DNA of 64,000 bases, taken from Angelakisella massiliensis. Its GTDB lineage: Bacteria; Bacillota; Clostridia; Oscillospirales; Ruminococcaceae. The stretch covers positions 62,001-126,000 of the forward strand of contig NZ_LT629944.1 in NCBI RefSeq assembly GCF_900104675.1. Reading direction: 5' to 3'. The translations under genes and the position numbers were made by a program. Position 1 is the first letter of the stretch, and each line of letters starts with the position of its first letter. Below are positions 52,156-60,789 of the stretch, piece by piece. The notes beneath the pieces are model-generated. The model worked only from the letters and a program-made list of their open reading frames with translations, did not search any database and had not been told where the DNA came from.

Positions 52156-53514
52156 TCAACAAGCAATGATATCCCGCAGATCATGCAGCCCTCGTTCCAG
52201 CGTCACCACAATGACGGAATCTCCCACCTGAATGCAGTCTCCGCCTCTGGGGATGATCACCTGGTCCCCCCGGGTAATGCAGCACAGCAGCAGATTTCCT
52301 TTCAGCGGCAGCTGCTGCAGAGGGACACCGGTGATCTCCGATTGCTCCGATACCGTAAACTCCAGCGCCTCCACCCGGTCATCCAGAATCCGGTACAACG
52401 TTTTGAGATTGTTTCCGGCCCTGTTTTGAAGCGCACGGACATACTGAATGATAAAATCGCAGGTGATGTACTTGGGATATACCACACTCCCCAGGTCCAG
52501 CCCGTCCAGAATGTCATCAAACTCCAGACGGTTGACTTTGGTAATGAGCTTGGCGTGGCTGTGCTTTTTGGCGAAGAGGGCCAAAAGAATATTTTCTTCG
52601 TCCATATTGGTCAGTGAAACAAAGGATTCCGCAATGGGCAGGCCCTCCGCCAGCAGCAGCTGACGGTCGGTACCGTCTCCATGCAGGATGGTGGCATCCG
52701 GCAAAAGCTCCGCCAGTGTGTCGCACCGCTCCTCATCCCGCTCCACGATCCGCACCCGGATACCTTTTGCGGTCAGATCCTTGGCCAAATAATAACCGAT
52801 GGTTCCTCCTCCCACGATCAAGGCGCTGCGCACAGGATGGGTAGGCATTTTCAGCTTGACAAAAAAATCCACCGCGTTCTCATGGGTGGCCAGGAAAGAG
52901 ACTAAATCTCCGTTTTGAAGCATAAAATCTCCTCCGGGGATGATGACCTCCGTTCCCCGCTCCACGGCGCACACCAGAATATCACATCCCACCCGGCCGG
53001 GAATGTCTTTGAGAAAAGCTCCGTCCAGGCCATGGTAGGGCTGAAGCTCAAACTTGATCAGGCGCACCCTGCCGTCCGCAAAGGTATCAATGTTGCTGGC
53101 AGCGGGAAAACGAAGCAGACGGGAGATTTCAGTGGCTGCCGCCAATTCAGGATTGATGATGGTGGAAATGCCCAGCTGCTGCTTGATAAAATCCAGCTCA
53201 TGGCTGTAAGCGGGATTGCGCACACGGGCAATGGCGTGGCAATGTCCCGCTTTCTTCGCGAACATACAGCACAGCAAATTCAGCTCGTCAGAGCCTGTTA
53301 CCGCAATAAGCAGATCGGCATCCTGCATTCCCGCCTCGGTAAGCACGTTAATGGAGGAGCCGTTGCCCACAATTCCCATAACGTCAAATTCCTCGGTGAC
53401 CCGCTCGATCCGCTCCCGCTTGGTATCCACTACCGTTACGCTGTGCCCTTCCTCACTCAGCTGACGAGCCAGGGCCATGCCCACTTTTCCGCAGCCAACC
53501 AAGATAATTTCCAT
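52156..53514 (-). CDS. trkA: Trk system regulatory subunit TrkA
   Basis: A 452-residue cytosolic protein with two tandem RCK modules. The first Rossmann motif is IILVGCGKVGMALARQL and the second ALIVGGGTIGYYLAKDL; each is followed by a TrkA-C domain (GAFLKDIPGR, GVPLQQLPLKGNLL). It binds NAD(H)/nucleotides and gates TrkH, encoded next. Two-module TrkA is the full-length type. Confidence 0.95.
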   Translation of the reverse strand: MEIILVGCGKVGMALARQLSEEGHSVTVVDTKRERIERVTEEFDVMGIVGNGSSINVLTEAGMQDADLLIAVTGSDELNLLCCMFAKKAGHCHAIARVRNPAYSHELDFIKQQLGISTIINPELAAATEISRLLRFPAASNIDTFADGRVRLIKFELQPYHGLDGAFLKDIPGRVGCDILVCAVERGTEVIIPGGDFMLQNGDLVSFLATHENAVDFFVKLKMPTHPVRSALIVGGGTIGYYLAKDLTAKGIRVRIVERDEERCDTLAELLPDATILHGDGTDRQLLLAEGLPIAESFVSLTNMDEENILLALFAKKHSHAKLITKVNRLEFDDILDGLDLGSVVYPKYITCDFIIQYVRALQNRAGNNLKTLYRILDDRVEALEFTVSEQSEITGVPLQQLPLKGNLLLCCITRGDQVIIPRGGDCIQVGDSVIVVTLERGLHDLRDIIAC

Positions 53515-53675
53515 AAATTTATCCCGCCTGTTCCGTTGCTTTGTTTGTGCTGAATTCGCTTTTTACATGAAAAATCGGTCAAAAATCAACAAATAACATC
53601 CATTATTATAGCATTTTCTATATAAAAGTCTACAGCAGGACAAAGGTTTCCCCAAAAAATCTCTTGTGATACGCA

Positions 53676-53714
53676 AAAACGCCAGCTGTGTCCTTCAAAC
53701 AAAGCACACAGCTG
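53676..53714 (-). terminator. Terminator of rex
   Basis: On the minus strand, CAGCTGTGT and ACACAGCTG arms (53683-53714) are followed by GCGTTTTTGCG. Confidence 0.75.
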
Positions 53715-53735
53715 ACGAAAATCAAAGCTTCTCTT

Positions 53736-54386
53736 TCAGCAGGAGGGGGAATCGTCCCGATGGCTCACCAGATAGGACAGTGTCATCAGACTATCCCGAA
53801 GATGAACATTGACAGTGGAAACATTCTCATGGCTGTAGGCAAAGTCATAAGAGGAAAAATTCCAAAACCCGATGATGCCCAGGCGTACCAGATGGTCCGC
53901 CAAACTCTCCGCCGCTTGTTTGGAAACGCAGATGATGGCGATACGGGGATGGTGTACGTTGCAAAAATCCTCCAGCTCCGAAATGTCCTGAATGGTAAGG
54001 TTGGCCAGCTGCTGTCCGGCGGTTCCATCCGTCCGGTCAAAAGCTCCGATCAGCTGGAAGCCGCAGCGACGCAGGTCCACCTGGTTGGCAATGGCCTTAC
54101 CCAGATTGCCCGCGCCGATGAGAATGGCAGGGGTCAGATTGGTCACACCCAAAATACTTCCAATCTCCCGATGAAGCAGCTCTACATTATAGCCGTAGCC
54201 CTGTTGGCCAAAACCGCCGAAGCAGTTGAGATCCTGTCGGATCTGAGAGGCAGTAACTTTCATCAGCTGGGAAAGCTCTTTGGAAGAAATTCTGGTGACG
54301 CCTTTATCCAACAGCTCCCCTAAAAAGCGATAATAACGGGGCAGCCGATTAATGACTGAACTGGATACTGGTTTTTCATTCTTCAT
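53736..54386 (-). CDS. rex: Redox-sensing transcriptional repressor Rex
   Basis: A 216-residue NADH-sensing repressor. The winged helix (VINRLPRYYRFLGELLDKG, SQIRQDLNCFGGFGQQGYGY) is followed by a Rossmann domain with ILIGAGNLGKAIANQ, and an FDRTDG segment. Rex represses fermentation and respiration genes when NADH/NAD is low. The ATG at 54386 has AAGGAG ten bases upstream; the upstream in-frame extension is rich in Arg and unlikely to be coding. I could not find the TTGTTAA-type Rex operator near its own promoter. Confidence 0.95.
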   Translation of the reverse strand: MKNEKPVSSSVINRLPRYYRFLGELLDKGVTRISSKELSQLMKVTASQIRQDLNCFGGFGQQGYGYNVELLHREIGSILGVTNLTPAILIGAGNLGKAIANQVDLRRCGFQLIGAFDRTDGTAGQQLANLTIQDISELEDFCNVHHPRIAIICVSKQAAESLADHLVRLGIIGFWNFSSYDFAYSHENVSTVNVHLRDSLMTLSYLVSHRDDSPSC

Positions 54387-54506
54387 TATTCTTTCTCTCC
54401 TTTTCCGTCTTCTGCTACCTCTATAAAAGCCGCAGCCGCGGCCCGTGGTTTCCATACAAAAATAACGCTTTGGATAAATTCACCTTTAGAAAACATAACT
54501 AAAAAC

Positions 54507-54535
54507 ATAATACAACGGAACAGCCCCTTTGTCAA
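54507..54535 (-). promoter_or_regulatory. Promoter of rex
   Basis: On the minus strand, perfect TTGACA (54535-54530), 17-base spacer, TATTAT (54512-54507). Confidence 0.75.
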
Positions 54536-54729
54536 ATCATTGGCTGGAAATCTTCTCGCGCCCCAATTGCAAACTTTCAGTTAATCTTTCCCCGGGGCGG
54601 TTTCTTTTTCTACAAATAAGGTGTATAATAAAAAAGCTGGAGGTCTTTTGCGAAAATTGTCCTCCAGACAGCGGTGATGCCCCTCCATAAAGGGCACCAT
54701 CTGTCAGTCAACAACTTCAACGGGGGTCG

Positions 54730-55164
54730 ATGGATTTGAAAAGCAGGACGGAAATGGGCATGGCGCTCCAACCGTTGACGCTGGTGTTGGTAACCGATCA
54801 GTTCAAGTGTGAGCGGCTTATCCGTGCCGGCCGTCAGTTGGCCCAGCGGGACGGCACCACCCTGGAGGTCATCAACGTGGCCGCCGCCGGCGTGGCGCAG
54901 AATCCTGAGGCTATTGAATATCTGTATCGTATATCCAAAGAGAACGATGCGGCAATGATGATTCATTACAGCGACGAGCCCTCCCGTTTCATCACCCAAC
55001 TGATTCGGGATAACCGTCCTTCCAATGTGGTCACCGGCCTGCCCCAAAAAAGCAATTCCCTTCTTCACAAAATCTGGATGCGCTTTGAGCAGGTTTCCTT
55101 TTTTACTGTGGACCATGACGGCAAGCTCAGTCCTGTCACTCTTCGGGACCGGGTGATCGCGTAA
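54730..55164 (+). CDS. Small protein resembling universal stress (UspA-like) domains
   Basis: A 144-residue protein. The alternating pattern LTLVLVTDQFKCERLIRAGR, LEVINVAAAGVAQNPEAIEYLYRI and AAMMIHYSDEPSRFITQLI, ending in FFTVD, resembles a nucleotide-binding USP or KdpD-USP-like alpha/beta fold. The match is weak and the ATP-binding glycine motif is not evident. It starts at the ATG at 54730 behind GGGGG. A TATAAT box lies at 54624-54629 without a clear -35. It is followed after 30 bases by the alpha/beta hydrolase. Confidence 0.6.
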   Translation: MDLKSRTEMGMALQPLTLVLVTDQFKCERLIRAGRQLAQRDGTTLEVINVAAAGVAQNPEAIEYLYRISKENDAAMMIHYSDEPSRFITQLIRDNRPSNVVTGLPQKSNSLLHKIWMRFEQVSFFTVDHDGKLSPVTLRDRVIA

Positions 55165-55194
55165 AGGCCGCACCATATGTTTTGAGGTGTCATC

Positions 55195-56139
55195 ATGAAG
55201 AAGGAAACCGTTATCTATCTTTCCTCCAATGGCCGCAGCCGCATTTCCGCGAAGCTGTTCCTGCCGGAGGATGATGTTCCCGTCAAGGGTATGGTCCAGA
55301 TCAGCCACGGAATGTGCGAGTATGTGGGACGCTATGAGCAGCTGGCGCAATATCTTTGCGACCGCGGCTACGCCGTCTGCGGCAACGACCATTTGGGCCA
55401 TAAAAATACCGCTCTGCTCAACCGTGAACGGCTGGGCTATTTTGGCAATGTCGGCAGCTGGAGCTATCTGGTGGAGGATCTGGAGCTGCTGCGCCAAAAG
55501 CTTGCTCCCCGCTTTCCCAGGCTGCCCTGGTATCTGCTGGGGCACAGCATGGGCTCTTTTATCGCCCGGATGTACCTTCACGCTTTCGGCATGAACATCA
55601 CCGGACTGATTCTCAGCGGTACAGCAGGCACCACTCCCGCCGCACTGGCCGGTAAATCCATGGCTGCCTCTTCCATTGTGCTCCATGGCCCCCGTTATGT
55701 CTCCAACGCTGTATACGGCGCGGCCAGTAAATCCTTCAATCGCCGTATCCACCATCCCAGAACCTGGGCGGACTGGATCAGCCGGGACCCGGATATTTGC
55801 GCCGCTTATGTCCAGGACCCCTACTGCAACTTTAAATTCTGCGTGTCCGCTTACTACGATCTGTTTCAGATGCTGCTGCTGTGCAACCGTAAAGAATGGT
55901 ATGGTGCTGTGCGCCGAACCCTGCCGGTACTGCTCATTTCCGGTGAGGAGGACCCGGTGGGCAATTATGGAAAAGGGCCCCGGGAAGTGGCGGAAAAGCT
56001 GCTTAAACGGGGCTTGGATGACGTAACGCTGCTGCTTTATCCCGGCGGACGTCATGAAATGTTCAACGAAATCAATCGTACAGAGGTTTACGAAGACCTG
56101 TACCAGTGGCTGGAACGGGAAACTACTGAAACCATTTGA
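55195..56139 (+). CDS. Alpha/beta hydrolase (monoacylglycerol lipase/lysophospholipase type)
   Basis: A 314-residue serine hydrolase of the S33/Hydrolase_4 group. The nucleophile elbow is LGHSMGSFIARM, the oxyanion region is VQISHGMCEYVGRYE, the acid is probably Asp in ISGEEDPVGNYG, and the catalytic His is in YPGGRHEMFNE. There is no signal peptide, so it is cytosolic or peripheral. The substrate is probably a lysolipid or short ester. The ATG at 55195 has GAGGTG. Confidence 0.88.
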   Translation: MKKETVIYLSSNGRSRISAKLFLPEDDVPVKGMVQISHGMCEYVGRYEQLAQYLCDRGYAVCGNDHLGHKNTALLNRERLGYFGNVGSWSYLVEDLELLRQKLAPRFPRLPWYLLGHSMGSFIARMYLHAFGMNITGLILSGTAGTTPAALAGKSMAASSIVLHGPRYVSNAVYGAASKSFNRRIHHPRTWADWISRDPDICAAYVQDPYCNFKFCVSAYYDLFQMLLLCNRKEWYGAVRRTLPVLLISGEEDPVGNYGKGPREVAEKLLKRGLDDVTLLLYPGGRHEMFNEINRTEVYEDLYQWLERETTETI

Positions 56140-56155
56140 ATATGTTTCTCAAGCA

Positions 56156-56199
56156 AAAGCTCTCCATCCAGGACAGTCTGTGGATGGAGAGCTTTGTTT
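56156..56199 (+). terminator. Terminator after the alpha/beta hydrolase
   Basis: AAAGCTCTCCATCC and GGATGGAGAGCTTT form a perfect 14-bp stem, followed by GTTTG. Confidence 0.85.
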
Positions 56200-56233
56200 G
56201 ATACTTGCCGGTTTTACCAGTTGGTCACAGCCT

Positions 56234-56899
56234 TCAGGTGCCGGTGCTGGAATGCTTGGGGATAGCCACAGGAAGGTCCCAACGGTACTGGGCTGCCAGA
56301 AAGCGAATCAGCACCACTACTCCCGCGCCCGCGAACATGGCCAGAGATCCCAGCGGTTTCATCAGCATCAAATGTACTATCGCTCCGGCAATGGAGGCCA
56401 GAGCATATACCCGTTTGCGCAGCACGATGGGCGTAATCCCCCCCAGCACATCCCGGAGGATACCGCCGCCTGCACCGGTGAGAACCGCCACAAAGACCAT
56501 CAGAAAGGAATTGTTTTCATATCCCAGCTCCACAGCGGTATTCACGCCCACCACTGTGAATGCTCCCAGACCGATGGCGTCCATCAGCTCAATAAAACGA
56601 AGGAAGCGCTGGCTGCCCTCCTCCTCCAGCAGATGATTATTCCTGCGTATGAGTATAAAAACCGCCAGGCTGGTGATTGCTGAAACAGCCACATATACCG
56701 GTTTGCGGAACATACTGGGAGGAATGTTTCCCAGGATCAGATCCCGGATCAAACCGCCGCCCACTGCGGTACATCCCCCCAATACCAGTACGCCGAATAT
56801 ATCCATCCTGCGGCGGATGGCCACGGTGGCGCCGGAAAAAGCAAAGGCAATCGTGCCGATGATTTCAGTAAAAAATATAATTTGCTGTGAAACGCTCAT
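56234..56899 (-). CDS. TRIC/UPF0126-family membrane channel protein
   Basis: A 222-residue membrane protein with seven hydrophobic helices in two repeats. The family signatures are FAFSGATVAIRRRMDIFGV, TAVGGGLIRDLILG and, in the second repeat, GAFTVVGVNTAVELG and GAGGGILRDVLGG. Prokaryotic TRIC channels are potassium-permeable. The ATG at 56899 has AAGGAG ten bases upstream; the longer frame lacks a site and is not membrane-like. Confidence 0.9.
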   Translation of the reverse strand: MSVSQQIIFFTEIIGTIAFAFSGATVAIRRRMDIFGVLVLGGCTAVGGGLIRDLILGNIPPSMFRKPVYVAVSAITSLAVFILIRRNNHLLEEEGSQRFLRFIELMDAIGLGAFTVVGVNTAVELGYENNSFLMVFVAVLTGAGGGILRDVLGGITPIVLRKRVYALASIAGAIVHLMLMKPLGSLAMFAGAGVVVLIRFLAAQYRWDLPVAIPKHSSTGT

Positions 56900-57053
56900 G
56901 CTGGACCGCTCCTTGTCCCCAGAATTCCAAAAGCCAGGATTACCTGAGACATTGTAATCCCGCCAAAGCCAAAAAGCAACTGTTTTATCCGCCAAAAGCG
57001 GACATTTTTTCAAAAAAATCTCTCCTAGCAATAAAGGGGAAAAATGTCAAGTC

Positions 57054-57082
57054 TTGCGGCAGAGGAAAAATTCGGATAGAAT
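57054..57082 (+). promoter_or_regulatory. Promoter of the small winged-helix-like gene
   Basis: TTGCGG (57054-57059), 17-base spacer, TAGAAT (57077-57082). Confidence 0.55.
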
Positions 57083-57127
57083 ATTTAGTGTTTGAGATGT
57101 ATTTAAGACAGAAAGGAGGAATCCGAT

Positions 57128-57544
57128 ACGGATCGGATCAAGGATATCTATACCAGCGAGGCTTATGCAGGATTTCTGAAATATTGTAACCAGCGGGGCT
57201 GGGTGACAATGGATGATCTGGCCAGATGCTCCTTTGAGGAACTGGGCATCGCAGCCGATTTGTCGGTGGGAATTGTCAGCCGTATCCAGGCGGTTTACCG
57301 TGCCTACCAGAAGAGCAATTTTATTGAGAGCACACCGGTGAAAAAAGCCGCTGCGCCTCAGGCGGTCAAGGAGGAGGATTCTGCGGTGGTGGAAGCCTAC
57401 TTCCGCGCCAACGCTTCCAAGCTGATCCACATGAATGAAATTGTACGGGCCACCGGACTGAAAAAAGCGGCGGTAGCTGCTGTGTTGGCCAAGGCTCCCT
57501 GGTGCCGGGAAGTGGATGGCTCCACCTATTTTTATCAGCAATAA
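57128..57544 (+). CDS. Hypothetical protein, apparently starting at an ACG codon
   Basis: Not recognised. A perfect AGGAGG (57114-57119) has its ideal start position at 57128, where the codon is ACG. From there the frame reads TDRIKDIYTSEAYAGFLKYC and continues without interruption into the remaining 113 codons, which begin with GTG at 57203. No ATG, GTG or TTG occurs between the upstream stop (57104) and 57203. The 138-residue product is helical, with a C-terminal winged-helix-like segment (LIHMNEIVRATGLKKAAVAA). An ATG-to-ACG change or genuine ACG initiation would explain the layout. Confidence 0.6.
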   Translation, partial: TDRIKDIYTSEAYAGFLKYCNQRGWVTMDDLARCSFEELGIAADLSVGIVSRIQAVYRAYQKSNFIESTPVKKAAAPQAVKEEDSAVVEAYFRANASKLIHMNEIVRATGLKKAAVAAVLAKAPWCREVDGSTYFYQQ

Positions 57545-57587
57545 AAAAGTCTCTCCAGGGACACTCTTTTACAGAAAAGAGCTTTTG

Positions 57588-57612
57588 AAACGCGGTATTT
57601 CGACCGCGTTTT
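57588..57612 (+). terminator. Terminator of the small gene
   Basis: AAACGCGGT and ACCGCGTTT arms with an ATTTCG loop, followed by TTC and a T-rich run. Confidence 0.8.
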
Positions 57613-57703
57613 TCTTTTTGCCGTAAAGTTGTCTATAAAATAGTATCAAAATGCAGATGTTTCTGCTACAATGAAATAAATGGGACAGAAAGGGGGATTT
57701 TAT

Positions 57704-59653
57704 TTGCTGATCTCCGATCTATTGCCGGAGAAACAGATCTTGACCGGCGCTCATGCAGCGGATAAAAATGATGCTCTTCAGCAAGCGGTCCGTTTGCTGC
57801 GCTCTGAAAAGGTCCTCTCCAGTGAAGAACAATTTCTGGCACAGGTCCTGCGGCGGGAAGCCGAGGGATCTACAGGCGCCGGCGGCGGTCTGGCAATCCC
57901 CCATGGCAGATGCTCCGCTGTACTGCGTCCTGCCCTGGCCGCTATGACTATTCCTGACGGAGTGGAATATGCTTCCATGGACGGTCAGCCGGTTCGGCTG
58001 CTGTTCCTGATCGCCGCGCCGGAACAGGATAACGGTGTATATCTTTCTGTGCTGAGCACCCTTGCCCGGCTGCTGATGAACCGGGATCTGCAGCAAAAGC
58101 TGATTTTGGCGGCTGACGCCAGGGAGTTTCGCCAGGCACTGCTGGAAGCGGAACAAACTCCGGCCGGTTCAAAAAACGCACCGGAAACGGCAGAAGATGC
58201 AAAAACCGGTTCCCGCCGGTATCGTCTGCTGGCTGTAACCGCCTGTCCTACAGGGATCGCTCATACCTATATGGCGGCCCAGGCTTTGGAAAACATGGCT
58301 GAAGAGCTGCAGCTGTCTCTGAAGGTGGAAACTCAGGGGGCGGAAGGTGTGAGGAATTGCCTGACCCCAGCGGAAATCGCTCAGGCGGAATGTATCATCA
58401 TCGCCGCCGACCGCAACATTCCAATGGATCGCTTCAATGGCCGTCCTGTGATCCAGGTGAGTACCTCCTACGCCATTCATCACAGCAGGGAGCTTTTGCT
58501 GCGGGCTGTGGACGGAGGCGGGATGCTTCAGGAAACAACCCGTCCTCAAATTACCGACCTGCTGCTGAAAAACGATCCGGACGGCGGACCCATTCACGGG
58601 GAATCCCTGCCCCGACGGTGGTACCGTTATCTGATGAACGGCGTTTCCCATATGCTCCCCTTCGTCATCGGCGGGGGAATCATCATTTCCCTGTCTTTTC
58701 TGGCCGATACCCTGCTGGCTCCGGGGGATTCCCTGTTTACACTGGGGCAGAATTCCTCTGTAGGAGACTTTCTGCGGACGGTGGGCTTGCAGTCCTTTCG
58801 GCTGATGCTGCCGGTTTTGTCCGGTTACATCGCTGTGTCCATCGGGGACCGGCCCGCGCTGATGGTAGGGTTTCTGGGAGGCGCTTTAGCCAGCGCAGGG
58901 GGATCCGGATTTTTGGGCGCCCTGCTGGCGGGTTATTTGGGAGGATATCTGGTGCAGCTGCTGCGCCGTCTTTTCGCCCCACTGCCCAAAAGTGTGGAGG
59001 GCATCCGTTCCATGCTGTTTTATCCTCTGTTGGGCACCTTGATCATCGGCTTTGCCGTTATGTTCTTCATTAATCCTCCCCTGGCCGCACTCAATGTGCT
59101 GGCCACCAGCGCCCTGGAAAATATCAGCGCTACCGGAGGGATGCTGCTGGGCGCTGCCCTGGCTTCCCTGATGGCTCTGGATATGGGAGGTCCTGTCAAC
59201 AAAGCGGTTTATCTCTTCGGTACGGCTTCCCTCCTCAGTCCCAGCGGCGATCTGCTGCCTTCCGCCATTATGGCGGCCATTATGGCTGGAGGCATGGTGC
59301 CGCCTCTTGCCATCGCCCTGTGCGCCACCTTCTTTCCCAACCGCTTCCGTCCCAGAGAACGTCAATCCGCCCTGACCAACTATATACTGGGCCTTTCCTT
59401 TGTTACAGAAGGCGCGCTTCCCTTCGCCGCCACAGACCCGCTGCGGGTCTTTCCCAGCTGTGTGGCAGGCGCTGCCGTAGCCGGAGCCTGGACGATGGCC
59501 TTTCGCTGCCGGCTGCCCGCTCCCCACGGGGGGATTTTTGTGCTGCCGGTGATGGAAAAACCTTTGATGTTTCTGGCCGCTCTCCTTGTGGGCTCTGTAA
59601 TCGGAATGCTGCTGATGGCTTTTCTCAAGCCTTCTGTCCAAAGCAACGATTGA
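57704..59653 (+). CDS. fruA: PTS fructose-type transporter subunit IIABC
   Basis: A 649-residue permease that imports and phosphorylates a fructose-like sugar. The IIA domain (about 1-150) has the phospho-His in GLAIPHGRCS. The IIB domain has the phospho-Cys in AVTACPTGIAHTYMAAQAL. The IIC membrane domain (about 310-640) has GVSHMLPFVIGGGIIISLSF and ALDMGGPVNKAVYLFGT. A TTG start at 57704 is preferred: GGGGG lies upstream and the product then begins LLISDLLP, like other IIA domains. The ATG at 57680 lacks a site. No 1-phosphofructokinase or DeoR gene is adjacent, which is unusual. Confidence 0.92.
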   Translation: MLISDLLPEKQILTGAHAADKNDALQQAVRLLRSEKVLSSEEQFLAQVLRREAEGSTGAGGGLAIPHGRCSAVLRPALAAMTIPDGVEYASMDGQPVRLLFLIAAPEQDNGVYLSVLSTLARLLMNRDLQQKLILAADAREFRQALLEAEQTPAGSKNAPETAEDAKTGSRRYRLLAVTACPTGIAHTYMAAQALENMAEELQLSLKVETQGAEGVRNCLTPAEIAQAECIIIAADRNIPMDRFNGRPVIQVSTSYAIHHSRELLLRAVDGGGMLQETTRPQITDLLLKNDPDGGPIHGESLPRRWYRYLMNGVSHMLPFVIGGGIIISLSFLADTLLAPGDSLFTLGQNSSVGDFLRTVGLQSFRLMLPVLSGYIAVSIGDRPALMVGFLGGALASAGGSGFLGALLAGYLGGYLVQLLRRLFAPLPKSVEGIRSMLFYPLLGTLIIGFAVMFFINPPLAALNVLATSALENISATGGMLLGAALASLMALDMGGPVNKAVYLFGTASLLSPSGDLLPSAIMAAIMAGGMVPPLAIALCATFFPNRFRPRERQSALTNYILGLSFVTEGALPFAATDPLRVFPSCVAGAAVAGAWTMAFRCRLPAPHGGIFVLPVMEKPLMFLAALLVGSVIGMLLMAFLKPSVQSND

Positions 59654-59735
59654 ACCGGTTTTCCGGGCATCTCAATCTGCTTTGTTCAAAACGGTTCTTT
59701 CCTTCCCTCAGACTTTTGAAATAAAACAAACTGAC

Positions 59736-59774
59736 ACGGGCGCTGCTGCACTTGGGTGCAAGGCGCCCGTTTTT
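59736..59774 (+). terminator. Terminator of the PTS gene
   Basis: ACGGGCGC (59736-59743) and GCGCCCGT (59763-59770) with inner TGCAC/GTGCA pairing, followed by TTTTT. The rest of the 400-base gap (59775-59971) shows no gene. Confidence 0.85.
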
Positions 59775-59971
59775 GCTGTTTAGCGGGAAAACCAATAGGC
59801 GCATCTGATCACATTCCATACATCAAAAATGTCATATGGGTCTTCGGGCTGTCAAGGCGTTCTGCTCCTCCGTTTTTTCGGCCTTCCTGCCCCAGGCAGC
59901 GTTTACACATTTGAATGGGGCTTTGAAATTTTCAGCTGTCTTTCCATAGGGATGGGGATGTCGGCAAAATC

Positions 59972-60000
59972 TTGACAAATGATAGGGAAAAGTGTATTGT
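59972..60000 (+). promoter_or_regulatory. Promoter of the sufC-sufB-like operon
   Basis: Perfect TTGACA (59972-59977), 17-base spacer, TATTGT (59995-60000). Confidence 0.75.
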
Positions 60001-60012
60001 AATAATTGTCTA

Positions 60013-60032
60013 CCAATTAAATCTACAATTGG
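60013..60032. promoter_or_regulatory. Inverted repeat in the suf-like leader, candidate operator
   Basis: CCAATT (60013-60018) and AATTGG (60027-60032) with an eight-base gap, just after the expected transcription start. It could be bound by an Fe-S-responsive regulator; none is encoded nearby. Confidence 0.35.
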
Positions 60033-60060
60033 AAATCAAAATACGGGAGGCAGCAGAAAA

Positions 60061-60789
60061 ATGCTGGAACTGAAAAACATCTCGCTGACTGTGGAAGACG
60101 GCGCGGAGCTGCTCAACGACGTCAGCTTTACAGTGGATGACGGCAAGCTGGTGGTCATTACCGGCCCCAACGGCGGCGGAAAATCCACCCTGGCCAAGGT
60201 CATCGCTGGTATCATTCAGCCCTCCTCCGGTCAGATCCTGTTTGACGGAGTGGACATCACCAATAAAAGCATCACCGAACGGGCCAAAATGGGGGTCAGC
60301 TTCGCCTTTCAGCAGCCGGTACGCTTTAAGGGTCTGACGGTCCGGGAGCTGCTTCATCTGGCGGCAGGCGAGCAGCTGACCGATGAGCAGGCTTCCACCT
60401 ATTTGTGCGAAGTGGGACTGTGCGCTTCCGAGTATATCGACCGGGAAGTAAACGGAAGCTTGTCCGGCGGTGAAATCAAACGGATCGAAATTGCCATGAT
60501 CATGGCGCGGCGCACCCGCCTGTCCATCTTTGATGAGCCGGAAGCAGGCATCGACCTGTGGAGCTTCAACAACCTCATCGATGTTTTCCATAAATTGCGC
60601 CGGGAACTGAAGGGCTCTTTGATGATCATCTCCCATCAGGAGCGCATCCTGGATGTGGCGGACCGGATCATCGTTCTGGCAGACGGAAAGGTGGCCGCCC
60701 AGGGGTCCAAAAACCATGTCCTCCCCGAACTGCTGGGAGGCAAGTGCAAATTCTGCTGCGGACAGGAGTGTGTCAACGACCATGAATGA
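60061..60789 (+). CDS. sufC: SufC-like Fe-S assembly ATPase (SMS-type)
   Basis: A 242-residue ABC-type ATPase. Walker A is ITGPNGGGKSTLAKV, the Q-loop is SFAFQQPVRFKGL, the signature is LSGGEIKRIEIAMIMAR, Walker B is LSIFDEPEAGIDLW and the H-loop is IISHQERI, the pattern of SufC. An extra cysteine cluster (CKFCCGQEC) sits at the C-terminus. The ATG at 60061 has GGGAGG. It overlaps the SufB-like gene by eight bases and, with it, forms the minimal two-gene system. Confidence 0.92.
   Translation: MLELKNISLTVEDGAELLNDVSFTVDDGKLVVITGPNGGGKSTLAKVIAGIIQPSSGQILFDGVDITNKSITERAKMGVSFAFQQPVRFKGLTVRELLHLAAGEQLTDEQASTYLCEVGLCASEYIDREVNGSLSGGEIKRIEIAMIMARRTRLSIFDEPEAGIDLWSFNNLIDVFHKLRRELKGSLMIISHQERILDVADRIIVLADGKVAAQGSKNHVLPELLGGKCKFCCGQECVNDHE

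Noticed and set aside
54387-54540. Rex operator upstream of rex
   Set aside because: No TTGTTAA-type inverted repeat could be found near the promoter, so autoregulation is not claimed.
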